Source of the DNA: JAFCCL01 sp041645325
GTDB lineage: Archaea; Iainarchaeota; Iainarchaeia; Iainarchaeales; GCA-2688035
Assembly (NCBI GenBank): GCA_041645325.1
Contig: JBAZQI010000019.1
Coordinates: forward strand, 1 to 19,707
DNA length: 19,707 bases
Direction: 5' to 3'
The notes beneath the pieces are model-generated. The model was not told where the DNA came from, made no database searches, and saw only the letters and a list, made by a program, of their open reading frames with translations. The position numbers and the translations under genes are program-made. Shown piece by piece: positions 6,522-13,288 of the stretch; the stretch's first letter is position 1, and each line of letters opens with the position of its first letter.

Positions 6522-7229
6522 TCAAGCCTCCTTTGCTCCCTTTCTCTCAATCTCTTCAGAAACCTTCATCTTGTTGGTCTTGTCCAAAGCGTCAATCGCA
6601 GCCTTGACAAAATTCAGTGTTGTATCGGTCGCACCGCTGACCTTTGTCCACACGTCGCTTATGCCGGCAAAAACAAGCACATCCCTGATTGCCTCCCCGA
6701 CAACAAGCCCTGTTCCCTTCGGCGCAGGCAGGAAAGTAATCTTCACGCTCGCGTTCTTGCCCTCAACCTTGAACGGAACGCTGTGCCCTGTTCCGCAAAT
6801 GCACTCCCAGCTCCCGCAGCCGCGCCTTACTTTCACAAGATTAAGCTTTGCCTTCCTGGTGGCCTTCTTCAAAGCAGGCCACTTCTCAGCATCCTTGGCT
6901 GTGCCAATGCCGACATAACCGTTCTTGTTGCCTACAAGCACGCTCACCCTAAAACTGAACTTCCTGCCCGCCCTCACAACGCGCGTGGTCTTCCTGAAAT
7001 CAATCATCTTTTCCTCCAAAGGCATGAGGTAATCGACGATTTCAGCCTCAAGCACAGGCTGGTTGCCCTTCATTATCTGGTCCATGCTGGTTATCTCACC
7101 AGCAAGAACCTTCTTGCCCAATGCTGTCTTCGGAACCCAGCTTGCAATGTCAGATTCCCTTCTTCCCGCAGCCCCTGTTTCCAGGTCATCGGAATTCCTT
7201 CTCCTAGATCTTCCCCTGCTCTCAACCAT
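6522..7229 (-). CDS. rps5: Small-subunit ribosomal protein uS5
   Basis: uS5 helps form the mRNA entry channel and decoding fidelity region. The 235 residues show the double-stranded-RNA-binding-like S5 domain (RAGRKFSFRVSVLVGNKNGYVGIGTAKDAEKWPALKKATRKAKLN), the archaeal/eukaryotic insert RRGCGSWECICGTGHSVPF and the C-terminal LPAPKGTGLVVGEAIRDVLVFAGISDVWTKVSG. Archaeal uS5 is of similar length. The start at 7229 follows GAGGATGGTTTGA. Confidence 0.97.
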   Translation of the reverse strand: MVESRGRSRRRNSDDLETGAAGRRESDIASWVPKTALGKKVLAGEITSMDQIMKGNQPVLEAEIVDYLMPLEEKMIDFRKTTRVVRAGRKFSFRVSVLVGNKNGYVGIGTAKDAEKWPALKKATRKAKLNLVKVRRGCGSWECICGTGHSVPFKVEGKNASVKITFLPAPKGTGLVVGEAIRDVLVFAGISDVWTKVSGATDTTLNFVKAAIDALDKTNKMKVSEEIERKGAKEA

Positions 7230-7243
7230 TCAAACCATCCTCT

Positions 7244-7807
7244 TCATTTGGAACCCAAAATCTTCAGCTTTGTTTCCTCAAATGCCTTTGTTATTCCCTT
7301 CATGTCAACCTTCTTGCCAACATTGCCAAACTCCTTTTCTCCCGCTACCCTGGCAAAATCCTCAATGTGCTTTCCTTTCAGCCTGTTCTCATCCGGAATT
7401 GCTTCCTTGCCCGCAGGAACATTAAGGCCTGCATCCAAGGCGCCCTTAACCGCGCTTCCCCACCAGCCCTTCCTGTGCGGAATCGCAAAACCAATATCCA
7501 AAACCGCCTTTTCAATGCCAGCCTTCTTTGCCTTCACGCCGGCAAGAAGCCCTGCAAGGTAAGCTGCAGGCAGGCTCTTCTTTCCCGCCTTCCAGCCGAA
7601 ATTCTCAAGCTCCCTGCTGTTCACATGAACAACTGTCCTGTCGCCGGCTGCCTCATACTTAATGAACTGCACCGTAACATACTTGTTTGTTCTCCTCACC
7701 ACAAGCCTGTGCTCACCGCTCTTAAGCAAGGCAAGCCTCTTCTTGTAATTGGTCTTGCCAAGCCTTCTCCTCCGGAACGGAGCCTTAAAAGTGCATTTTT
7801 CCGCCAT
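7244..7807 (-). CDS. rpl18: Large-subunit ribosomal protein uL18
   Basis: uL18 binds 5S rRNA in the central protuberance. The 187 residues match the archaeal form, starting with FKAPFRRRRLGKTNYKKRLALLKSGEHRLVVRRTNKYVTVQFI and continuing with GWKAGKKSLPAAYLAGLLAGVKA. Later come AVLDIGFAIPHRKGWWGSAVKGALDAGLNVP and KHIEDFARV. It lies in the conserved order eL32-eL19-uL18-uS5-uL30-uL15. Confidence 0.97.
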   Translation of the reverse strand: MAEKCTFKAPFRRRRLGKTNYKKRLALLKSGEHRLVVRRTNKYVTVQFIKYEAAGDRTVVHVNSRELENFGWKAGKKSLPAAYLAGLLAGVKAKKAGIEKAVLDIGFAIPHRKGWWGSAVKGALDAGLNVPAGKEAIPDENRLKGKHIEDFARVAGEKEFGNVGKKVDMKGITKAFEETKLKILGSK

Positions 7808-7812
7808 GCCGA

Positions 7813-8259
7813 TTACCCTTTCCTTTCCTCAACGGCAGCCTTCAAATAATTCTTTCCCCTGAAGTAACCGCCCTTTACCCTCTTGTAAAGAACCCTGTAA
7901 CCAATCTTTTCAACCTCAGCAGGCTTTTCCTTCTGAAGCTGCTTAAGCATTCTCCTCTGGCTCCTCACATTCTTGATCCACGAAGCCTTCTTTTCAACCC
8001 TTGCTTTCTTCGTGCCCTTTCTCTTTCCCTTGCCCCTCTTCCTGCCCTTCTTCCTCTTATCATGAAGCACCCTCGCCCTGCCCCTGCTCTGGCTGTTGAC
8101 ATGCCTCTTCCTTATAACACCATTCTTCACAAGCTCCCTTACATCCTCTTTCGTCATCACAGCCCTGACCTTATCACCCTCCGCAGGGTCAAGCCACACA
8201 ACATTGCAGCCGCATTTCAAAATTCCGGCAGCCATCTCCTTGATTTTTTTCTGCTCCAT
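7813..8259 (-). CDS. rpl19e: Large-subunit ribosomal protein eL19 (L19e)
   Basis: This archaeal/eukaryotic 50S protein has 148 residues. Features seen are KIKEMAAGILKCGCNVVWLDPAE, VMTKEDVRELVKNGVIRKRHVNSQSRGRARVLHDKRKKGRKRG and the basic helix KKASWIKNVRSQRRMLKQLQ, all family landmarks. The start at 8259 follows GGTGATTTTGG, and the GGTGA overlaps the end of eL32. Confidence 0.96.
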   Translation of the reverse strand: MEQKKIKEMAAGILKCGCNVVWLDPAEGDKVRAVMTKEDVRELVKNGVIRKRHVNSQSRGRARVLHDKRKKGRKRGKGKRKGTKKARVEKKASWIKNVRSQRRMLKQLQKEKPAEVEKIGYRVLYKRVKGGYFRGKNYLKAAVEERKG

Positions 8260-8265
8260 CCAAAA

Positions 8266-8916
8266 TCACCTGTTCAAAACCACAATTAGCAGCTCATCAG
8301 CCTTATTCAAAAGCAATTCCTTTTTCCTCTTTCCGACCTTTCCCGAAATCCTTGCCGCAACCACTGCCTTTTCCTTCTCCAAAGCCAAAAGCTGCGCCAT
8401 ATTGCACACAAGCCTTTCCCTGTAACCCGAAGGATGCACAAACCTTATCTCCTTCGGCCTCTGGTAGCCGGTGCCCGGCACAAGGCCGTCCTCTCTCCTG
8501 AAATAAATGTCAATTCCCCTGGGCTTTCTCCATCTCTTCCACTTCGCATCCTTAACACTCCTGACCGAGCGCTGGCCAAACCTTCCCCTGAACATAGGCC
8601 TTTTCTTCGCCCTCACAAGCCTTGAAAGCCTCTTGACCTCCTTGCTCTTGGAAATTTTAACAACAACCTTTTTCTCAAAAACCTTCTTCGCCGCCTTGCC
8701 CTGCTTCCCTTGGCCTTTTTCCGCCTGCACATTTTCCCCTGGCTTTGCCCCATCCTTCACATGCACAGCCTCATCCTTGTGCACCACATGCTCTTCGGCC
8801 CTGGCGTGCTCCACAGAATGCCCGGCATGCGCCTTCACATTGCCAGCGTGGCCCTTCTCATGGCCGGCTTCATTGTGCGCAGCTTTATTTTCCCCTGCCT
8901 TTTTTTCCGGAGCCAT
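8266..8916 (-). CDS. rpl32e: Large-subunit ribosomal protein eL32 (L32e) with histidine-rich N-terminal extension
   Basis: The core from about residue 95 to 216 is eL32: KRPMFRGRFGQRSVRSVKDAKWKRWRKPRGIDIYFRREDG, GYQRPKEIRFVHPSGYRERLV and a C-terminal ARISGKVGKRKKELLLNKADE. It is preceded by an extension of about 90 residues rich in Ala, Glu, Lys and Gly with nine histidines between residues 14 and 52 (AGHEKGHAGNVKAHAGH and following). Extra N-terminal domains occur in some archaeal eL32 proteins, but this histidine spacing is unusual. The start is the ATG at 8916, right after the uL6 stop, with GGAGAG upstream. An upstream in-frame extension to 8970 would overlap uL6 and is less likely. Confidence 0.94.
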   Translation of the reverse strand: MAPEKKAGENKAAHNEAGHEKGHAGNVKAHAGHSVEHARAEEHVVHKDEAVHVKDGAKPGENVQAEKGQGKQGKAAKKVFEKKVVVKISKSKEVKRLSRLVRAKKRPMFRGRFGQRSVRSVKDAKWKRWRKPRGIDIYFRREDGLVPGTGYQRPKEIRFVHPSGYRERLVCNMAQLLALEKEKAVVAARISGKVGKRKKELLLNKADELLIVVLNR

Positions 8917-8917
8917 A

Positions 8918-9475
8918 TCAATTACTCTCCTTTTTTTCCTGCAAAGCCTTCTCAATGATAAAAATCCCATCCTGGTAAATCCTCTTGTCCTTTCCCTTTA
9001 CCTTTGAAGCCCTTTCAAGGTTTGCCGCAGTCTGGCCCGCAGCCTCCTTATTGTGGCTCCTGACAAAAACATCCTTTCCCTTGACGGTTACGCTTGCGCC
9101 GGCAACAATCTTCGCAATCCTCGGCTTTTTCTCGCCCACAAAATTCTTTATTTCAACGGCATCGCCCTTGACCGAAACATTCATCGGGAAATGGCTGTAA
9201 ACAATGCCGAGCCTGTAAACAAACTCGCATTCAAGGCCGCTTACCATATTGCCGACATGGGACGCAATGGTGCTCACAACTGCATTCATTTTCCTCGAAG
9301 CCGGCTTTCCGACAACGACAATTTTGCCGTCGTCTTTCCTGAGCGAAATGCCCTTTGCATTGATTTGCCTTGAAGCCTCCTTTCCCATGCCCTTAATGGA
9401 TAGCACAGTGCCGTTTATCTCGGCAACAAAGCCGGCCGGCAAAACAATTTCCCTTTCAATGGAATCGCCCATCAT
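8918..9475 (-). CDS. rpl6: Large-subunit ribosomal protein uL6
   Basis: uL6 contacts the sarcin-ricin region near the factor-binding site. Seen are IEREIVLPAGFVAEINGTVLSIKGMGKEASRQI, which is the first L6 fold repeat, SHVGNMVSGLECEFVYRLGIVYSHFPMNV, and the C-terminal GASVTVKGKDVFVRSHNKEAAGQTAANLE with GKDKRIYQDGIFII. Three ATG codons (9484, 9475, 9472) compete. The second or third is favoured by the family N-terminus and by GGCGAT seven bases before 9475. It follows uS8 closely. Confidence 0.95.
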   Translation of the reverse strand: MMGDSIEREIVLPAGFVAEINGTVLSIKGMGKEASRQINAKGISLRKDDGKIVVVGKPASRKMNAVVSTIASHVGNMVSGLECEFVYRLGIVYSHFPMNVSVKGDAVEIKNFVGEKKPRIAKIVAGASVTVKGKDVFVRSHNKEAAGQTAANLERASKVKGKDKRIYQDGIFIIEKALQEKKESN

Positions 9476-9487
9476 AAAAACCATCGC

Positions 9488-9880
9488 CTAATAAACGTAA
9501 GCAATCAGCCTTCCGCCGATTCCCTTCTCCTTCGCTTCCTTGTGCGTTATCACGCCCTGCGGCGTGCTCACCACAATAATGCCGACATCCCTTGCGGGCA
9601 AATACCTTTTCTCAAACAACTCAAATTTGTCCTTCTTCACTGCGTACCTAGGCTTTATCGCCCTGCACTCGTTTATTTTTCCAAGCAGGCCAATCCTGTA
9701 AACGCCGTCCCTGCCATCCTCCACAAACTCAAAATGCGAAATGTATCCCTTTGCCTGCATGACCTTCAGCACCTCGCCGAAAAGCTTTGACGCAGGCCTG
9801 TAAAGGCACTCTTTTTTCGCGGCATTCTCGCTGTTCTTTATTGCAATCAATCCATCTGCTATAGGGTCAACCAAACTCAT
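9488..9880 (-). CDS. rps8: Small-subunit ribosomal protein uS8
   Basis: uS8 is a primary 16S rRNA-binding protein. The 130 residues match archaeal length: DPIADGLIAIKNSENAAKKE at the start, ISHFEFVEDGRDGVYRIGLLG, and the C-terminal GIIVVSTPQGVITHKEAKEKGIGGRLIAYVY with the conserved STPQGV-type RNA-binding motif. The start follows GGTGGATTGA immediately after the uS14 stop. In bacteria uS8 represses the spc operon by binding its mRNA; whether that happens here is unknown. Confidence 0.97.
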   Translation of the reverse strand: MSLVDPIADGLIAIKNSENAAKKECLYRPASKLFGEVLKVMQAKGYISHFEFVEDGRDGVYRIGLLGKINECRAIKPRYAVKKDKFELFEKRYLPARDVGIIVVSTPQGVITHKEAKEKGIGGRLIAYVY

Positions 9881-9890
9881 TCAATCCACC

Positions 9891-10049
9891 TTAGTCAAAT
9901 TTATTAAAGCCAATCTTTACCGCAATGTCCTTGAAGCATCTCCTGCACACAAGCAGCTTATACTTGCTTATCACAGCCGCCCTTGTCCCGCAAACCCTGC
10001 ACCTTCGCTTCCTCTTTGCCACTCTCAAATCTATTTTTTCCCCGCTCAT
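9891..10049 (-). CDS. rps14: Small-subunit ribosomal protein uS14, zinc-binding short form
   Basis: This is a 52-residue protein encoded between uL5 and uS8: MSGEKIDLRVAKRKRRCRVC at the start, and ending with KIGFNKFD. Cysteines at 17, 20, 35 and 38 form the CxxC-x14-CxxC zinc site of archaeal and zinc-type uS14. It binds 16S rRNA in the 30S head. The ATG overlaps the uL5 stop as ATGA, which indicates coupled translation. The small size makes it easy to miss. Confidence 0.95.
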   Translation of the reverse strand: MSGEKIDLRVAKRKRRCRVCGTRAAVISKYKLLVCRRCFKDIAVKIGFNKFD

Positions 10050-10561
10050 TCAAACACAACCCCGAATTTTTTTTGCACGAAATCCATCGCCTCTTCCCTC
10101 GGAATGGAATGGATCTTGCCGACCTTTGCACTCCTTATCTTCCGCCTCTTCACCCTGAAGCCGGGCCTCTCAAGCGTCACAAGAACATCAAAGCCCTTTA
10201 CGCCAAGCGTAGGATCATACTTCACGCCGGGCAAGTCAATGTACTCGTGAATGCCAAAACCAAAATTTCCCTGATTGTCAAAACTCTTTGCTTTCAGCGC
10301 GTTGCCCTTCGCCGCCAAACCCCTCTTCAAAAACTCCTCTGCCTTCCGGCCCCTCAGCGTGACCTTGAGGCCAATCGGCAGGCCGGGCCTGACGCCCCAC
10401 TTCGGCTGCCTTACCTTGCACTTGGTCTGGATTGCCTTGCTGCCGGTAATCTTTTCAATTATCTTCTGTCCGACCTTCATCTCGGCAGGCTCAGGGCCGA
10501 TGCCCATGTTTACCGTAACCTTGGCAACCATTATTTCACGCATCTTGTTTTCCGAAGCCAT
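10046..10561 (-). CDS. rpl5: Large-subunit ribosomal protein uL5
   Basis: uL5 binds 5S rRNA and contacts P-site tRNA in the central protuberance. The 171 residues include KVTVNMGIGPEPAEMKVGQKIIEKITG, TKCKVRQPKWGVRPGLPIGLKVTLRG, and FGIHEYIDLPGVKYDPTLGVKGFDVLVTLERPGFRVKRR. All are characteristic of archaeal uL5. The ATG at 10561 is chosen because GGTGAG lies five bases upstream; a GTG at 10567 would overlap that site. It overlaps uS14 by 4 bases. Confidence 0.97.
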   Translation of the reverse strand: MASENKMREIMVAKVTVNMGIGPEPAEMKVGQKIIEKITGSKAIQTKCKVRQPKWGVRPGLPIGLKVTLRGRKAEEFLKRGLAAKGNALKAKSFDNQGNFGFGIHEYIDLPGVKYDPTLGVKGFDVLVTLERPGFRVKRRKIRSAKVGKIHSIPREEAMDFVQKKFGVVFE

Positions 10562-10579
10562 GTTCACTCACCCAGCATT

Positions 10580-11296
10580 TTAAGCAACCTTAATCGCCGG
10601 CTTGTCATCCCCGACAATGACAATGTTGGATTCCACTGTGCCAAACTCGCCGTCCTTTGTCTCCAGGTTGGCAAGTTTCGGCCTTCTCATTGTTCCGGCC
10701 ACAAAATTCTTCACCGTTGCAACCATGCCTATGTGCTTTCCGTCAACAACAAACACGGTTTTTCCCGCTGCCTGCTTGATAACCTTTACAATCTTCTGCT
10801 CTGGCACAACAACCAAAAGGCTGTCGCCAACGCAGGCATCTGTCTTCTTCTCCTTGAAGGTTCTGCCGTCATTTGTCACAAGCTGAATGACATTGCCCGC
10901 AATGGCCTTCTTGCCCACAATCTTGCAGACCTTTTCCCTTTCCTCAAACTTTTCCTCGGAAAGGCAAAGCTTTCCCTTCCTGTTAAACAAAACCCTGAAC
11001 GTCTTCTTCTCCGGAATTACTGTGACAAGGTCAAAAAGCCCAACAGGCCTGTTTGCGTCCTTGGCAACCCTGCCGTCAACCAAAACAAGGCCCTGGTTCA
11101 AAAGCTCCCTGGCTTCCCTTGCATTGCTGGCAACCCCGATCATGTCCCTCAAAACAAAGCCCAACGCAACACTGTTCCTTTTCTTGTGCGGCCCTGCGCT
11201 TGCCTTAATATGCCACGTGTTCTCCTTCCTCAGGACAGGAATAACCTTGCTTGCAGCAAGCCTCTTCTCGCTTTTAACTTCTCCTCTTCTGGCCAT
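10580..11296 (-). CDS. rps4e: Small-subunit ribosomal protein eS4 (S4e)
   Basis: This archaeal/eukaryotic 30S protein has 238 residues. The N-terminus ARRGEVKSEKRLAASKVIPVLRKENTWHIKASAGPHKKRNSVALGFVLRDMIGVASNAREAR includes the start of an S4-type RNA-binding domain (to about residue 100). A central region follows, and near residue 175 there is a KOW-like stretch (GKHIGMVATVKNF). It sits between uL24 and uL5, the standard archaeal position. The ATG at 11296 follows GGAGCGTTGATT and starts within a few bases of the uL24 stop. Confidence 0.96.
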   Translation of the reverse strand: MARRGEVKSEKRLAASKVIPVLRKENTWHIKASAGPHKKRNSVALGFVLRDMIGVASNAREARELLNQGLVLVDGRVAKDANRPVGLFDLVTVIPEKKTFRVLFNRKGKLCLSEEKFEEREKVCKIVGKKAIAGNVIQLVTNDGRTFKEKKTDACVGDSLLVVVPEQKIVKVIKQAAGKTVFVVDGKHIGMVATVKNFVAGTMRRPKLANLETKDGEFGTVESNIVIVGDDKPAIKVA

Positions 11297-11298
11297 AA

Positions 11299-11718
11299 TC
11301 AACGCTCCAAAATTTCATTTTCAGGCCCCTTCTTTCCGGCCCCTTTTTCCCCGTCAACCTTTGCTTTTTTTCCCTTTAAGCGCCTTGAATCACTTTTCTC
11401 AACCTCAATAACAAGCAGCTTGGAAGCCTGCAAAGGCACCTGGATTTCCTCGCCGTTCGCCTTCTTCCTAACCACCTTTTCAACAAAAACAATGCCTTTC
11501 CTGTAATCAACCGCAGTGATCTTGCCGCTTTTTCCCTTAAAGCCGCCCCTCAAAACCTTTACAGAATCGCCTTTCCTGACAGCAATGCTCCTCATGCCAA
11601 GCTCTTTCCTAAGCTTCTTGTCAAGATGCCCTGCAAGGCCATGCTGCTTCTTGTGCAAAGCCATCCCATAATGGGCTTTCCTCTGCTTCTTCGGCTTGCT
11701 TGATTCAACACCCTTCAT
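11299..11718 (-). CDS. rpl24: Large-subunit ribosomal protein uL24
   Basis: uL24 is an early 23S rRNA assembly initiator near the tunnel exit. The 139 residues contain the archaeal N-terminal extension (KPKKQRKAHYGMALHKKQHGLAGHLDKKLRKELGMRSIAVRKGD) and the KOW motif KVLRGGFKGKSGKITAVDYRKGIVFVE. It ends in a short Lys/Gly/Glu-rich tail. The ATG at 11718 is preferred because GGTGAG lies upstream; an in-frame GTG at 11724 overlaps that site. It follows uL14 directly. Confidence 0.96.
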   Translation of the reverse strand: MKGVESSKPKKQRKAHYGMALHKKQHGLAGHLDKKLRKELGMRSIAVRKGDSVKVLRGGFKGKSGKITAVDYRKGIVFVEKVVRKKANGEEIQVPLQASKLLVIEVEKSDSRRLKGKKAKVDGEKGAGKKGPENEILER

Positions 11719-11728
11719 AAACACTCAC

Positions 11729-12127
11729 CTAAATGACGGCAGAAGCAATTCCCGCAATCTTCGGAAACCTTTCGCCAACCTCTTTCGCAATAACCCCTTT
11801 TATCTCGCTTGCCTTCGGAACCCCTTTCTCGTCAACCAAAACAACGGCATTATCCTCAAATCTGACCCTCAAGCCATTCGGCCTCATATACTCCTTTTTC
11901 ACCCTGACAACAACAGCCCTTTCAACCTTTGACCTTATCTCAGGCTTTCCTTTCTTCACAACCACATTAACAATGCTTGCAATTCCGGCTTTTGGATTCA
12001 TCCTCTTGTTTCCCTTAAAGCCAAACACGCTGATTATCTCAACAATCTTCGCACCGCTGTTATCCGCGCAAACGCACCTGCTCTTCTGCAAAAGGCAAGT
12101 TGAAACATTGCAGCTAATCGCCTTCAT
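11729..12127 (-). CDS. rpl14: Large-subunit ribosomal protein uL14
   Basis: uL14 sits at the subunit interface and contacts 16S rRNA. The 132 residues show CADNSGAKIVEIISVFGFKG, the universally conserved start of the fold, then GIASIVNVVVKKGKPEIRSKVERAVVVRVKKEYMRPNGLRVRFEDNAVVLVDEKG and GVIAKEVGERFPKIAGIASAVI, where the archaeal ERFPKIAG-type end is clear. The start at 12127 follows AGGTGGTTTTGG. Confidence 0.97.
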   Translation of the reverse strand: MKAISCNVSTCLLQKSRCVCADNSGAKIVEIISVFGFKGNKRMNPKAGIASIVNVVVKKGKPEIRSKVERAVVVRVKKEYMRPNGLRVRFEDNAVVLVDEKGVPKASEIKGVIAKEVGERFPKIAGIASAVI

Positions 12128-12141
12128 CCAAAACCACCTGC

Positions 12142-12699
12142 TTACTCCTCTTCCCCTTCCGGGGCTTCTTCGCCCTCGCTTTCTTCCGGTTCAGCCTCTT
12201 CAATTTCATCTTCTTCTGCGTCCTCTTTCCCACCGGATTTTTTCCCAGAATCATCTTCTTCCAACTCTTTTTCCTTTTCTTCCTTAAAGCCTTTCTTTTT
12301 CCCGGCCTTCAAGCCAGGCTCTTTGCCGCCCTTCTCCGTTTCATCCCTGTGCTTCTTTGCCTCGGCAGCCCTGTTCTTAAGCGTGTCCTCTTCAACCTTC
12401 ACCGTCTTCTTCTTGCCTTCAACCTTCAAAACAACAAAACTCTTGGTCTTGCTCAATCTCCTTGTCTCGCCGACCCTTACAATGTCATTCTCTTTCGCGC
12501 CAATGCAATCTGGGTTGTGTGCATAAATCCTGCTCTTTGACTTTGCGTACCTTTCATACTTCGGCACAAACTTGACAAGCACCCTCTCAACAATAACGGT
12601 CTTGCTGGGCTTGGCACTGATCACAGCACCGGTAAAAACATTTCCCCTCACGCTAATGCTGCCATGAACAGGGCACCTCTTGTCATTGCATTCCGCCAT
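12142..12699 (-). CDS. rps17: Small-subunit ribosomal protein uS17 with long charged/acidic tail
   Basis: The core, residues 1 to about 95, is archaeal uS17: CNDKRCPVHGSISVRGNVFTGAVISAKPSKTVIVERV, then YERYAKSKSRIYAHNPDCIGAKENDIVRVGETRRLSKTKSFVVL. It is an OB-fold protein that binds 16S rRNA. About 90 further residues follow, first Lys/Glu-rich and then strongly acidic, ending GEEAPEGEEE. Archaeal uS17 is normally about 105-115 residues. The ATG follows the Rpp29 stop directly, with GGAGGG upstream. Confidence 0.96.
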   Translation of the reverse strand: MAECNDKRCPVHGSISVRGNVFTGAVISAKPSKTVIVERVLVKFVPKYERYAKSKSRIYAHNPDCIGAKENDIVRVGETRRLSKTKSFVVLKVEGKKKTVKVEEDTLKNRAAEAKKHRDETEKGGKEPGLKAGKKKGFKEEKEKELEEDDSGKKSGGKEDAEEDEIEEAEPEESEGEEAPEGEEE

Positions 12700-12993
12700 T
12701 CAATTCCCTCCAAAATACTTTATCCTGTCCTCAGGCCTCTGGGCAAACTTTCCGCAATCAAGCAAAACCCTTTCATTTCCAATCATAACCATCAACTTCA
12801 CTTCCGCCTTTGGCAACTTTTTTTCCCCTTTTTCAGTTTGCATCACAACCAAATTCTTGGTCTCATCCACAATTTTTCCCTTCAGGCCAATCCTGCTCCT
12901 GTCACTGCTGTCCGAAACCTCAGCCTCCAAGCCAATCCACTCATGGCAACCGAGATTTTTTTCGGTAATGCAGTAATTTTTTTCCTTAAGCAT
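12700..12993 (-). CDS. rnp1: Ribonuclease P protein component 1 (Rpp29/Pop4 family)
   Basis: This is a protein subunit of archaeal RNase P, which trims the 5' ends of tRNA precursors together with a catalytic RNA. The 97 residues contain the Sm-like barrel pattern EWIGLEAEVSDSSDRSRIGLKGKIVDETKNLVVMQTEKGEKKLPK, where GLKGKIVDETKN is the family hallmark, followed by a short C-terminus ending in RPEDRIKYFGGN. Its place between aIF1 and uS17 is the conserved archaeal location. The start at 12993 is chosen because GAGGAG lies seven bases upstream. It overlaps the end of aIF1. Confidence 0.93.
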   Translation of the reverse strand: MLKEKNYCITEKNLGCHEWIGLEAEVSDSSDRSRIGLKGKIVDETKNLVVMQTEKGEKKLPKAEVKLMVMIGNERVLLDCGKFAQRPEDRIKYFGGN

Positions 12994-13288
12994 CAATCAA
13001 CTCCTCTTTGAACCCCTGTTTCAGCAAAATCTCCTTAACCTTTTTCTTATGGTCTCCCTGCAAAATAATCTCCTCATTTTTCACGCTGCCGCCGCATGCA
13101 AGGCTCTTTTTCAAAAGCTTTGCAAGGCCGTCAACATCAACATCCTTGCCAAGGCCGCTTACAAGCGTCACTGTTTTCTTGAAACGCCTGTGGTCAACCC
13201 TCACCCTTATCTTCTGCTGCTCCTTTGCAATCTGCTCGCAAATGCACAGATTCCTCGGAAGCCCGCACTTTGGGCAAATCTCATCCAT
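12986..13288 (-). CDS. sui1: Translation initiation factor aIF1 (SUI1/eIF1 family)
   Basis: aIF1 binds the 30S P-site region and enforces correct start-codon selection. The 100 residues begin with a small zinc-ribbon-like cysteine set (CPKCGLPRNLCIC; Cys5, 8, 15, 17), then the SUI1 domain: RFKKTVTLVSGLGKDVDVDGLAKLLKKSLACGGSVKNEEIILQGDHKKKVKEIL. The basic RRFKKTVT and the CGGSVK loop are typical. The ATG overlaps the uL29 stop (TAATG), so translation is probably coupled. Confidence 0.96.
   Translation of the reverse strand: MDEICPKCGLPRNLCICEQIAKEQQKIRVRVDHRRFKKTVTLVSGLGKDVDVDGLAKLLKKSLACGGSVKNEEIILQGDHKKKVKEILLKQGFKEELIDA

Noticed and set aside
6423..7562. A 379-codon open frame on the plus strand opposite uL30, uS5 and uL18
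   Set aside because: Same reason: a shadow of well-supported minus-strand genes, with no domain or ribosome-binding site of its own.
9983..11506. A 507-codon open frame on the plus strand opposite uL5, eS4 and uL24
   Set aside because: It is antisense to three certain ribosomal genes, has Leu/Pro/His/Asn-rich content without any known motif, and starts and ends without regard to gene borders. It results from the codon bias of the opposite strand.
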